This document shows, one piece after another, positions 15,614-24,480 of a stretch of 64,000 nucleotides of DNA. Numbering within the stretch: position 1 is the stretch's first letter; the number at the start of each line of letters is the position of its first letter. The DNA lies in assembly GCF_005280255.1 (NCBI RefSeq), contig NZ_CP040018.1:3596001-3660000 (forward strand). The letters run 5' to 3'. The position numbers were made by a program, and so were the translations under genes. The notes beneath the pieces are model-generated. The model was not told where the DNA came from, did no database searches, and was given only the letters and a program-made list of their open reading frames with translations. This DNA comes from Arthrobacter sp. 24S4-2. GTDB taxonomy: Bacteria; Actinomycetota; Actinomycetes; Actinomycetales; Micrococcaceae.

Positions 15614-17077
15614 CTAGTTGCCGGCTGCCGCCGTTGACTTGCGGTTGCGGACCACGACGGCGGCAGCGGCTCCCAGCAGGAACAGACCCGCCGCGGCGCA
15701 GACGGGCACCATAAAAGCAGCTGTATAGCCCTGGTGTTGTGCAAGCTGCCCCGCGATGGACGAACCCAGGGCCGTGCCCGCGACAATGCCGCTGGCCAGG
15801 GCGGTCATGACCGTTCCCAGCCGCCCGGCCGGGGCGACGACTCCGCCGATGGCGAAGACCGTGACCATCAGCGGACCCACGGGCAGTCCAAGGACAAGCA
15901 GCACCAGCACCATCGGAAGTGTCGAGCCCGGGAGCAGCAGGAGGACTGCGAGCCCGGCCATCGAGGCGGCAGAAACCATCCACCGCGCCGACAGGCTGAA
16001 GCCCTGCGGCCAGTAGGCAACGCTGAGTGCGGCCGCGGCAGAGCTCAGCCCCATGACGGCATAAAGCAGGCCCGCGATTTCGGCTGCGGCGAAGCTCGCC
16101 GAGAAGGAACTCAGCCCCGTCTGGGTGGAGCCGAAGAAAGTTCCCATGCAGACCATCGCCAGGAACGGCAGGGCCACGGCTGCCATCCCGGTGGCACTGC
16201 GGCCCGGAACTGCAGGGTCCGCGGCCGTTCCCGCGTCCCGGCTGCTCCGGCTGCTCCGGGGGCGGCTGGTCCGGGGACGCCGGACGCTCAGCGGCACGGC
16301 GAGGTGCGTGCGGTGCACCGCGAACGCGGGAACCAGGGTGGCAGTCAGGGCCGCAGCGAGGGCCAGTGGAATCCACGGGGCAATCAGGCTGGCCAGGATA
16401 CCGACCAAGGCGGGCCCCAGCACGAACGTCAGCTCATCCGCCGTGCTTTCGTACGAGAGTGCCGCATCCAGGTCCCGGGCCCTGCTGTCCCTGCCGCCAC
16501 GGGCGGTCAGGGCCATCCAGCGCACGCGGGCCAGCGGGCCCACCTGGGGACAACTGGCCCCCGCCACAAATGCAGCGGCGAGGACAGGAAGCGCCGCCGC
16601 CAGGTCCTGGCCGGCCGGAACGAAGTACGCCGTGAGGATGAGCGCGGCGACAGCCACGGTGTTGAATGTTGCCGCGAAGATGAGCACGGGGCGCTGGCCG
16701 AGCCGGTCAGCCAGGGCACCCAGGACAGGGGCTCCCAGCGCGGAGCCGATGCCCACCGCGCCTGCCGCCGCTCCCCCGACGGCGTAGGAGCCTGTCACGG
16801 ACGTGACGAGGGTCAGTGCGCCCACTGTCAGCATGGCCAGCGGAAGGCGGGCGAACAGTCCCAGCGGGATGAACCCCTTGCCGGCCAGCAGCGGAAGGCG
16901 GGAATAACGGCCGCCCGGGCGGGAATCCCGCGGGGATTCCTGCGGGGAAACCGGTCTGGCAGCTGGTGCGGTGTGCGGGGTGTCCGCGGCCGATGATGGC
17001 GCGGCGGAAGCTTGTGCGGCGATGGATGGTGCCGCGGATGAAGGGGCGGATGCCTGTGAAGACGTTGAGGTGATCAT
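15614..17077 (-). CDS. MFS transporter (drug-exporter-like)
   Basis: A 487-residue protein with a long, low-complexity Ser/Ala-rich N-terminus (residues 1-60), then about 12 membrane helices with a MFS motif-A-like LGALADRLGQRPVLIFAA near 118-135. It lacks residues that would name a substrate and is nearest to general multidrug or metabolite exporters. The ATG at 17077 has no clear SD. Instead a four-codon reading frame with a strong SD ends 13 bases upstream. It converges on the IclR gene with an 18-base gap. Confidence 0.85.
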   Translation of the reverse strand: MITSTSSQASAPSSAAPSIAAQASAAPSSAADTPHTAPAARPVSPQESPRDSRPGGRYSRLPLLAGKGFIPLGLFARLPLAMLTVGALTLVTSVTGSYAVGGAAAGAVGIGSALGAPVLGALADRLGQRPVLIFAATFNTVAVAALILTAYFVPAGQDLAAALPVLAAAFVAGASCPQVGPLARVRWMALTARGGRDSRARDLDAALSYESTADELTFVLGPALVGILASLIAPWIPLALAAALTATLVPAFAVHRTHLAVPLSVRRPRTSRPRSSRSSRDAGTAADPAVPGRSATGMAAVALPFLAMVCMGTFFGSTQTGLSSFSASFAAAEIAGLLYAVMGLSSAAAALSVAYWPQGFSLSARWMVSAASMAGLAVLLLLPGSTLPMVLVLLVLGLPVGPLMVTVFAIGGVVAPAGRLGTVMTALASGIVAGTALGSSIAGQLAQHQGYTAAFMVPVCAAAGLFLLGAAAAVVVRNRKSTAAAGN

Positions 17078-17090
17078 GATTCCGGGTTCT

Positions 17091-17125
17091 CTAAGTAGTG
17101 CGCATCGTCCCTCCTCCCGATGCGC
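17091..17125 (-). promoter_or_regulatory. Leader hairpin and 4-codon upstream reading frame before the MFS gene
   Basis: On the minus strand GGGAGGAGGG is followed by ATG (17105-17103), two-to-four codons reading M-R-T-T, and TAG (17093-17091), 13 bases before the MFS start. The SD is in the loop of a hairpin with 8-bp arms (17100-17107 and 17118-17125); the short frame's ATG lies in the 3' arm. Such leaders can control translation by stalling or reinitiation. It could also be the terminator of sbcC, although there is no T-run. Confidence 0.4.
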
Positions 17126-17165
17126 GTGACCCGGTAACCCGTTAATTGTAGCCGAGGCCCCGGAA

Positions 17166-20100
17166 TCAGCCGAGGGCGTCGTCAGAAATGTGGAGGAGGG
17201 AACCGTTCCGTCCCTTGACCACCTGGAGCTGGGTGCTGATGCGCTGCTTCATCTCCGGCACGTGGCTCACCAGCCCCACCACGCGGCCGCCGTCCCGGAG
17301 CCCTTCCAAGGCGTCCATGACCTGTTCCAGGGCCTGCTCGTCGAGGCTCCCAAAGCCCTCGTCCACGAAGAGCGTTTCGATATCCACCCCGCCGGACTCC
17401 TGCTGCACGACGTCCGCGAGGCCGAGGGCAAGGGCCAGAGAGGCCATGAACGATTCACCTCCGGACAGCGTGGCGGTGTCCCTTCGGTGGCCTGTCCACT
17501 GGTCCACGACTTCCAGGCCGAGGCCGGACTTGGCTCCGCGGGCGGCCCTGGCATCAGTGTGCTGCAGGGTGTAGCGGCCATCACTCATGCCGACCAGGCG
17601 CTCCGAGGCTGCGATGGCCACCTGTTCGAGCCTCGCCGCAAGCACGTAGCTGTTGAGGCTCATCCGGTAGTTGTTGTCGCCGGCGCCGCGGGCGGCCTCG
17701 GCCACGGCAGTCAGCAGCGCTGCACGCTCACGGGGGCCTTTGCCGCTCGCGGCCAGCCGGGCGTAGTCCGCAGCGATCCGGCGCCCGGCGCGCACGGACT
17801 GGTCAGCGAGGCCCAGGACGAGGTCGGCTTCCTTGGCCTGCCGTTCGGCGTCCGCGGCCTCCCGGCCCAACTGCTCGAGCACCGGGACGGCGTCGAACGG
17901 ACCGTGCAGCTCCAGCTCGTGCGCGGCCAGCGTGAGTTCCTCGCCGGCGAACAGTTCCTGGACCCGGGCTGCTTCATCATGCCCGGCACGGATGGCTGCT
18001 TCAAGCCTCGCGGGCTCGGCTGCAGGGAGCAGGAACGACCGCGCCGCTGCTGCCGTTTCGAAGCCGGATTCCGGTAACGCCTGTTCCAGTTGCTGGCGCG
18101 CATCGGCAGTCCGTTGAACTGCCTGCTCCAACCGGGTCCGTGCAGCGTCCGCCCGTTCAAGAAGGGCGGTGCTCCCCTTCACGGCGACGATGCGGTGGCC
18201 GAGCGTCGGGTGGTCCGCGCGAAGGTGGCGCAGGGCATCTTCCAGCGCCTCAGACTGTTCACGGACCTCGGCGAGGGTGGTCTCTGTCTGCGCGATTCCG
18301 GACGCCGTTTCGACCTGGGCTGTTTCCGCGGCCGCGATCTGTTCTTCCAGTTCCGCATGCCGTTCCCGGCTGGCCGCCAGGTCCTCGGCAGCGCGGTTGG
18401 CATCTTCCGCCCGTTGCCTCGCCAGGGCGGCGTCCCGGCGGGCTTCTTCCGGCGGGGTATCCCCGCCTTGGGCCGCCAAAACGGCGACTGTCTGATGGGC
18501 CTCCGCCAGTTCGCGCCCCAGCACGCTCAAGGCAACCTCGGCTGCCTCGCTGGCCTGCTGAGCCGCATGCTCCGCTTCGGCGATTACCAGCGCGGCGGAA
18601 GCCGCCGGTGCAGGTGACGGATGTTCGGGGCTGCCGCATACCGGGCAGGGCTCAGCGGGCTGCAGCCGTGCAGCGAGTTCCGCCGCGGCGTTGGCGAGCC
18701 GTTCCTCCCGGAGATCCAGCCAGCGCTGGCGGTGGTCCTGATAGTCATCGCGGGCAAGCCGGTGCTGTTCGGCAATGCCGGAACATACCCCCGCCGCCGC
18801 TGCGTACCGCCCCACCACCGAAACGAGTTCTTCGGCTGAGGCAGCTTCCTTGGTCCGCAGCTGGGCAACGGCTGCGAGCCCTTCAAGAGGCCGGAGTCCC
18901 GCAAGGAGCGACGTGGCTTCGCCGCGCAACGCATCCAGCGCGGCAGCACCGGACCGGCTCCTGTCTCTGAACTGTTCCAGCGTCTTGTGCAGTTCGCTGC
19001 TGCGGGCGGCCATTCCGGCAAACCTGGCCTCATCAGGCAGCCGTTCCTCCAGCACCGCACGCAGGGACAGCAGACGGCTGAGCTCCTGGCGCACGGCGGC
19101 GACGTCGGAGGAGGGACCGTCGTCACCACTGCGGCTGCCACTGCCGGGGAAGGCAGCCAGTTCCGGGTCACGGACAGCAACGCCCTGCAGCTCGTCCGCT
19201 ACTGCCGCCATGGCCCGTTCAGCCAGCTGTTCGGCCTCTTCGGCCTTTTCCACACTCTGAAGGTGCCCACTGAGCACCTCGGCGCTGCGGTGCGCACGCA
19301 GCTGTGACGCCATTCTGTCGAGTTCCGGCTGGCCGGCGTCGGCCGCTGATCGCCGCCGTTCCGCTGCGGCGAGTTTCTCCTGTCGCGCGGCACGCGCGTT
19401 TGCGGCCTCGAGGACACGTGCCGTCCCGGCCCGCCGCAGCGCAGTCTGGTCCGCTTCGGACCTCAAACGGCTGGCCCGTGCCGCGGCGGTTTCCCCGAGC
19501 CATTCAAGAAGTTCTTCCGCTCCTTCCGGTGCCGCGCCGGACTGATCCGCTTCCGCGGCAGCTGCCTCGGAGCGCGCCTGTGCCAGGAGCAACTCCAGCT
19601 GGCCATTCAGGGTGGCCACCTCCGCGCGGGCATCCGCGGCCCTGCGGGCGAGTTCCTGTTCCACGGCTTCGAAGCGCTGGGTGCCGAAGAGGCTCTGCAG
19701 CAACTCGAGCCTGTCCGTGGGCTTGGAGCGTAGGAAGGCGGCAAAGTCACCCTGCGGGAGCATGACCACACGGGTGAACTGGTCACGGTCCATGCCCAGG
19801 ACGGCGGTGATTTCCGCCCCGGCTTCGTCGTTCCGGCCGGATTTCTCGACCCATTGGCCGTCAACGCGTTCCCGGAGCAGGGTGTTGGCTTTCTGCTCGG
19901 TGAAACCGTTCCTGCCCCTGGCGCTGGGCTTGTTCCAGGCCGGACTCCGCGAGACCTCAAAATGCCGGCCCTTGGCAGAAAACTCGCAGGTGACGCGGGG
20001 TTCGGCGGCAACGTCGGCGTGGTCGCTGCGGAGGCGCTTGCTGTCCTGGCGGGCTCCGGGGACCGAACCGTAGAGGGCAAAACAGATGGCATCCAGCACG

Positions 20101-20228
20101 CTGGTCTTGCCGGCGCCGGTGGCGCCGTTCAGCAGGAAGAGTCCGTGTGCGCTGAGGCGGTCGAAGTCGATGGTTTCGGTGCCGGCGAAGGGGCCGAACG
20201 CGGAAATCTCGAGGCGGTGGATCCTCAT
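17166..20228 (-). CDS. sbcC: Exonuclease subunit SbcC (SMC-like ATPase)
   Basis: A 1020-residue Rad50-type ATPase that works with SbcD to open hairpins and process double-strand ends. Residues 1-42 give MRIHRLEISAFGPF and the Walker A GATGAGKT (about 35-42). Long Ala/Glu/Arg-rich coiled coils follow, broken by the zinc-hook motif CPVCG near residue 530. The C-terminal half has the signature TLSGGESF (about 920) and Walker B LFVDEGFGSLD (about 955). Length fits actinobacterial SbcC. The ATG overlaps the sbcD stop as ATGA. Confidence 0.95.
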   Translation of the reverse strand: MRIHRLEISAFGPFAGTETIDFDRLSAHGLFLLNGATGAGKTSVLDAICFALYGSVPGARQDSKRLRSDHADVAAEPRVTCEFSAKGRHFEVSRSPAWNKPSARGRNGFTEQKANTLLRERVDGQWVEKSGRNDEAGAEITAVLGMDRDQFTRVVMLPQGDFAAFLRSKPTDRLELLQSLFGTQRFEAVEQELARRAADARAEVATLNGQLELLLAQARSEAAAAEADQSGAAPEGAEELLEWLGETAAARASRLRSEADQTALRRAGTARVLEAANARAARQEKLAAAERRRSAADAGQPELDRMASQLRAHRSAEVLSGHLQSVEKAEEAEQLAERAMAAVADELQGVAVRDPELAAFPGSGSRSGDDGPSSDVAAVRQELSRLLSLRAVLEERLPDEARFAGMAARSSELHKTLEQFRDRSRSGAAALDALRGEATSLLAGLRPLEGLAAVAQLRTKEAASAEELVSVVGRYAAAAGVCSGIAEQHRLARDDYQDHRQRWLDLREERLANAAAELAARLQPAEPCPVCGSPEHPSPAPAASAALVIAEAEHAAQQASEAAEVALSVLGRELAEAHQTVAVLAAQGGDTPPEEARRDAALARQRAEDANRAAEDLAASRERHAELEEQIAAAETAQVETASGIAQTETTLAEVREQSEALEDALRHLRADHPTLGHRIVAVKGSTALLERADAARTRLEQAVQRTADARQQLEQALPESGFETAAAARSFLLPAAEPARLEAAIRAGHDEAARVQELFAGEELTLAAHELELHGPFDAVPVLEQLGREAADAERQAKEADLVLGLADQSVRAGRRIAADYARLAASGKGPRERAALLTAVAEAARGAGDNNYRMSLNSYVLAARLEQVAIAASERLVGMSDGRYTLQHTDARAARGAKSGLGLEVVDQWTGHRRDTATLSGGESFMASLALALGLADVVQQESGGVDIETLFVDEGFGSLDEQALEQVMDALEGLRDGGRVVGLVSHVPEMKQRISTQLQVVKGRNGSLLHISDDALG

Positions 20229-21397
20229 AATGAAGCCTCTTCCAGGCGCACCGCTTCGAGGGCCTCCCGGAGCACAGCCGATTCGGCCCCGTCGGCGCTT
20301 CGGCCGCGGACGTGCTCCAGGAAGCCGCAGCAGATTGAGAGGTCGTCCTCAGACTCGGCGAGCCTGCTGCTGTAGCTGGTCGTGGTGGCTGCGGTGGCAC
20401 CTTCGGGATCGAACCCCAGCACCAGCGTGTCCGGGAAGCGGGTGCGCAGTTTTTCCATGGCCTGGGCGGGCCGCTGGGCATCCGTGACGGTGATCTGGCA
20501 ATACGCGGTCTCGGCCCAGGCGTATTCCTCGGCTGAAAGGAGGTGGTCCAGCTTGCCCCGCAGGACGGCGAGGGCACGCGGGGCGTCCCACACAACTTCA
20601 TTGACTTCGGTGATGCCGGTGGCGTCCACGTCGATCAGCCAGCCTCCTTTGCGGTGCTTCGCTTCCGAAAAGGAGTAGGCCAAAGGCGATCCGGAATAGC
20701 GGACTTCCGGCGACAGCGTCTGCCTTCCATGCAGGTGGCCCATTGCGGTGTAGCCGAAGCCGTCGAACAGGTCCAGTGGCACGGCGCCGACTCCCCCGAT
20801 GCTCAGGTCGCGTTCACTGTCCGAGCTGATGCCGCCGCTGGCGAAAGTGTGGGCCAGCACCACGGAATGAACCTGGCGGGTCTTTGCACGGGCATGCACA
20901 TCCGCCCGGATCCGTTCCGTGGCGGCACGGGTCACCTCGAAGTGGCTGGCGGGTTCGACGCCGAGTTGTTCGGCCACCAGGCGTGGTTCCAGCCACGGAA
21001 TGCCGTAGATGGCGAGCACAGGGCCGTCTTCTGCACTGTCCAACGGAAATTCCACGGGCACGTCCAGCTCCGCCAGCCGCGTCCGCAGGTGCACTCCCCC
21101 GCGCTCCAGCAGCCTTGAGGCAAACCCGAGGCGGATCGCGGAATCGTGGTTGCCGCTGGTCAGGACCACCTGCGCCCCGGCGTCGGTCAGCCGCACCAGG
21201 GCATCGTCAAGCAGGCGGACCACGTCCACGCCGGGCAGGGCGCGGTCGTAGACGTCGCCGGCAATCAGGACGACGTCCACTCCCTGCGCGCGGACGTAGC
21301 CGACCAGCTGGTCAATGAAGCCCTGCTGGGCCCCGAGCATGCCTACGCCGTGGAATGACCGGCCCAGATGCCAGTCGGAGGTGTGCAATATCCGCAT
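20225..21397 (-). CDS. sbcD: Exonuclease subunit SbcD
   Basis: The Mre11-type nuclease of the SbcCD complex, 390 residues. All metallophosphoesterase motifs are present: SDWHLGR at 7-13, AGDVYDRA near 46, SGNHD near 81, LAHTFASGG near 180 and MGHLHG near 217. The ATG at 21397 has no SD; a -10-like TAGCTT lies 6 bases upstream (21409-21404), so the mRNA may be leaderless. It is the first gene of a two-gene operon with sbcC. Confidence 0.95.
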   Translation of the reverse strand: MRILHTSDWHLGRSFHGVGMLGAQQGFIDQLVGYVRAQGVDVVLIAGDVYDRALPGVDVVRLLDDALVRLTDAGAQVVLTSGNHDSAIRLGFASRLLERGGVHLRTRLAELDVPVEFPLDSAEDGPVLAIYGIPWLEPRLVAEQLGVEPASHFEVTRAATERIRADVHARAKTRQVHSVVLAHTFASGGISSDSERDLSIGGVGAVPLDLFDGFGYTAMGHLHGRQTLSPEVRYSGSPLAYSFSEAKHRKGGWLIDVDATGITEVNEVVWDAPRALAVLRGKLDHLLSAEEYAWAETAYCQITVTDAQRPAQAMEKLRTRFPDTLVLGFDPEGATAATTTSYSSRLAESEDDLSICCGFLEHVRGRSADGAESAVLREALEAVRLEEASL

Positions 21398-21462
21398 ATT
21401 TCTAAGCTATCCGCCGGCACCGACATTTTTGCGGCACAAACACGGTCCGGGCAGGCACTCTG

Positions 21463-22464
21463 TTAACCGCGTTTGCCGTCAAAGAAGTCGCGCGCGTCAT
21501 CCTTGCCGTTGTGGCCGCCGGGAGCTTCGCTGCCGGCGGCCCGCTTGGGGGCGTCTCCGCGTCCGGCCGCAGCCGGCACTGCCTTTTCCAGGTCCCCGTC
21601 CGGGCCCTCATCCAAGTCCTCGTCATCAAAATCGTCGTCGTCCTCGGAGTCCAGCTCGGAGCCCTGGACGGCGTTATCAGTGCGGGCCGGTGCTGCTGCC
21701 GGCAGGTCGGCGAACCCGCGGAAGACGAGGCCGGCGATGGCGGCACCCACCAGCGGGGCTACCCAGAAGAGCCACAGCTGCTCCAGGGACCAGGTGCTGC
21801 TGAAGATGGCGGACGCGGTGGCGCGGGCCGGGTTGAAGGGCGTGTTGCCCACGGCCTGGCCAAGCTGCAGCAGGACGGCGAGGGTGAGGCCAACGGCGAA
21901 TGGTGCGGCCGCCTTGTTGGTGTTGCGTGCCGAGGTGGTGCCCAGGAAGACGGCCACCAGCAGGGCCGCACCCAGGACCTCGACGAGCAGCACACCGGCC
22001 ATGGGGGCCTGGATGATGGAATGCTCGCCAAATCCGGCAGTCACGGTGTCGAAGGCGGCGCGGGTGTCCTCGATCTTGGGTACGGTGCGCAGGATCCCGA
22101 ACAGGGCAAGTGTCCCGGCAACAGCTCCGACGAGCTGGGCACCGAGGTACGCAGCGGCCTCCGGCAGCCTGATCCGGCCGGCGATGGCGCTGCCCAGGGT
22201 CACGGCCGGGTTGAAGTGTCCGCCGGAAATGTAGGCGAAAGCGAGCATCGCGGCGGTGACCGCAAGCCCGGCGGCAAGCGAAGCGGACAACGGGTTGGAC
22301 TGAGGGATGGTAAACAGCGGGACGCCCAGCCCCGCGATGACCAGGAACAGGGTTCCGAATGCCTCAGCCGACAATCGTGCCACCAGCCCGGGTTTGAACG
22401 CGGCCCCCGGGGCGCCGTGCAAATCGGGACTTTCGGTCGGGCGTGCAGGCACAGGGGAAGTCAT
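21463..22464 (-). CDS. MIP-family channel (aquaporin) with acidic C-terminal tail
   Basis: A 333-residue aquaporin-type channel. Both NPA boxes are present: HFNPAVTLGSAIAG (near 84) and the second as FNPARATASAIF (near 208), with about six membrane helices. The frame opens at 22677, but the ATG at 22464 with AAAGGA upstream gives the normal N-terminus. Unlike most members it carries an extra cytoplasmic tail of about 80 residues that is very acidic (a cluster SELDSEDDDDFDDEDLDE) and ends in KDDARDFFDGKRG. Whether it carries water or glycerol is not clear; the absence of a glpFKD context favours water. Confidence 0.88.
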   Translation of the reverse strand: MTSPVPARPTESPDLHGAPGAAFKPGLVARLSAEAFGTLFLVIAGLGVPLFTIPQSNPLSASLAAGLAVTAAMLAFAYISGGHFNPAVTLGSAIAGRIRLPEAAAYLGAQLVGAVAGTLALFGILRTVPKIEDTRAAFDTVTAGFGEHSIIQAPMAGVLLVEVLGAALLVAVFLGTTSARNTNKAAAPFAVGLTLAVLLQLGQAVGNTPFNPARATASAIFSSTWSLEQLWLFWVAPLVGAAIAGLVFRGFADLPAAAPARTDNAVQGSELDSEDDDDFDDEDLDEGPDGDLEKAVPAAAGRGDAPKRAAGSEAPGGHNGKDDARDFFDGKRG

Positions 22465-22675
22465 GTTCTGGGAATCCTTTGTTTCGGTGCACAGCCGGTG
22501 ACCCCGGTGTGCGGTGCGGGCAACGGTGCGCCCGGCAATGTACTGTCCAACGTATTCTGCCAACTGAGTCTGGACACTTGCTGGATCCGAGCTTAGCGGC
22601 CGGACCCGGCGGCTGCGAGCGGGACAATCCTCCCGCCGCGAGGTACAGTCCTCCGCCCGGGGTAAATTTACAGTC

Positions 22676-23794
22676 ATGAGTTCTGAAGAGTTCCGCCCGC
22701 CTGCGCCGACCCCCGAGTCCCGGATTCATGGCTGCCTTCTGGGAGGGGCCCTCGGCGATTCCCTCGGCTACGCCGTGGAGTTCGATGACATTGCTGGCAT
22801 CAGGAGCCGGTTTGGCCCCGAGGGGCTCCAGGATTTCTCAGCGCTCGACGGCGGCAGCCACTTCTCGGACGACACCCAGATGACGCTGTACACGGTGGAC
22901 GGCCTTGTAGAGGCGCTGGAGTGGGCCAATGACGGGACGGCCGCCGACGCCAACGCGTGTGTATGGCTCGCCTACCTGCGCTGGCTGGCGACACAGGGCG
23001 TTCCGGTTCCGCCGTCCGCTCCTGCACCGCAACCGCGCTGGATTGACGGGCAGGAAGCCCTGAAGCACCGGCGCGCACCGGGCAACGCCTGCCTCAGCGG
23101 ACTGGCCACCGGTGAAATGGGCACCGTGTACCGCCCGGTTAATCCTGATTCCAAGGGATGCGGCACAGTGATGCGCTCGGCGCCGTTCGGCCTCATTCCG
23201 CATGTTCCTGCCGAGGCGGTTTACAAGCTGAGCTCAGACGCGGCGTCACTGACCCATGGACACCGGTCGGCACGGCAGAGCGCGGGGGCCTTCAGCCTCC
23301 TCATCCATGCCCTCGCGGGCGGCCAGGGTCTCCGGGAGGCTGCCGAATACGCCCTCAACCGCGGACGTGAACAGTCCGACCCGGAGCCGGCGCTCATCAG
23401 CCGGCTGGAACGTGCCCTCCAGCTCGCGGAATCTTCGGGGCAGGCGGCGGGCAAAACGGCCCTGCTGAGCCCGGAAGACCTGGTGCGCGAACTGGGCGAG
23501 GGCTGGGTGGCCGAGGAAGCCCTCGCCGTCGCGCTTTACGCGGTACTGGCCACGGTGCCGGCCGGCGCCGACCCGGAAACTGCCGCGGTCAGCCCGCAGC
23601 GACACTTCCGCGACGCCATTGTCCTGGCGGTGAACCACAGCGGCGACAGCGACTCCACGGGTTCCATCGCCGGGAACATCCTGGGTGCCTTCTACGGGGA
23701 GGACTGCCTGCCGGCAGCGTGGCTGGAGTCCTTGGAAGCCCCGGAAGTCATCCGGGGCATGGCACGCCAGCTCGTCTCGGTTACAGGTTCCTGA
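22676..23794 (+). CDS. ADP-ribosylglycohydrolase family protein
   Basis: A 372-residue ADP-ribosylglycohydrolase (ARH/DraG fold). The N-terminus has GCLLGGALGDSLGYAVEF, and the metal-binding motifs are intact: HFSDDTQMTLYT near residue 62 and NHSGDSDSTGSIAGNILGAFYG near 320. Such enzymes remove ADP-ribose from proteins, nucleic acids or small molecules. It stands alone, divergent from the aquaporin and tail-to-tail with the next gene (a 14-base overlap). No DraT-like transferase is nearby, so the target is unknown. Confidence 0.9.
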   Translation: MSSEEFRPPAPTPESRIHGCLLGGALGDSLGYAVEFDDIAGIRSRFGPEGLQDFSALDGGSHFSDDTQMTLYTVDGLVEALEWANDGTAADANACVWLAYLRWLATQGVPVPPSAPAPQPRWIDGQEALKHRRAPGNACLSGLATGEMGTVYRPVNPDSKGCGTVMRSAPFGLIPHVPAEAVYKLSSDAASLTHGHRSARQSAGAFSLLIHALAGGQGLREAAEYALNRGREQSDPEPALISRLERALQLAESSGQAAGKTALLSPEDLVRELGEGWVAEEALAVALYAVLATVPAGADPETAAVSPQRHFRDAIVLAVNHSGDSDSTGSIAGNILGAFYGEDCLPAAWLESLEAPEVIRGMARQLVSVTGS

Positions 23795-24368
23795 GGGAAA
23801 TGTCGTTGCAGGCTTCGCAGACGTCCTCCGGGATGAGTCCGCGGCGCTGCAGAAAGCCGAAAATCACGCAGCCCAGGCAGAACCCTGCGAATGCTTCCAG
23901 CGAAGCGGCAAGAATCAGCACTGCCAGCAGGGCCCAGGCGCCGGGCGCCAGGCCTGCAGCGAGCAGCACCGCTGCGGCGGTGGAGACAGCGGCGCCGATG
24001 CCTTGGGCGAAGCGCTTCGGCGGCCCGGGAACCAGCTTGGCCCGGCCCAGTCGCGGCGCCAGGAGTTTGACGGAGAGCAGCGCGAGCGGCGAAATCCTGG
24101 GCCCGAACAGAACACGGAGCCAGAAACCGGCTGCAATCACGGCCAGGCCCCATCCCCAGCCGGTCAACAGCGTCACGCCCGCCAGCACCACCACCAGCCC
24201 GGCCGTGATCCGGGCGGCGTACTCGTTGACCGGGTTCGGGAACGCAAACACCGCCCGCCAATAGGCGCCCGGCCGGCGGCCAGCCACGCTTGGGGCGCTG
24301 CCGGCCGCTGAGGAAGTAGTGGTGTAGCCAGAGGACCCGGCTGTGTCGTCGACCTGGAGTTTGCCCAT
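23781..24368 (-). CDS. DUF4395 family membrane protein
   Basis: A 195-residue protein with a 35-residue polar N-terminus, then RRPGAYWRAVFAFPNPVNEYAARITAG and four predicted membrane helices, as in the DUF4395 family. The C-terminus holds several cysteines (GFCLGCVIFGFL in the last helix and EDVCEACND after it), which suggests redox or metal chemistry; family members are often found near rhodanese or thioredoxin genes, not seen here. The end overlaps the convergent ADP-ribosylglycohydrolase gene by 14 bases. Function unknown. Confidence 0.8.
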   Translation of the reverse strand: MGKLQVDDTAGSSGYTTTSSAAGSAPSVAGRRPGAYWRAVFAFPNPVNEYAARITAGLVVVLAGVTLLTGWGWGLAVIAAGFWLRVLFGPRISPLALLSVKLLAPRLGRAKLVPGPPKRFAQGIGAAVSTAAAVLLAAGLAPGAWALLAVLILAASLEAFAGFCLGCVIFGFLQRRGLIPEDVCEACNDISLRNL

Positions 24369-24480
24369 GGTGCAAGGCTAGGAGTGCCGTTGCCGGACCG
24401 GAAGGATTGTTGCGCCGTGTGACCGTGGGCCCTGGGCCCGGCAGGTCGCCGGGAACGGGAGCGGGAACAGGGTCAGGAGT

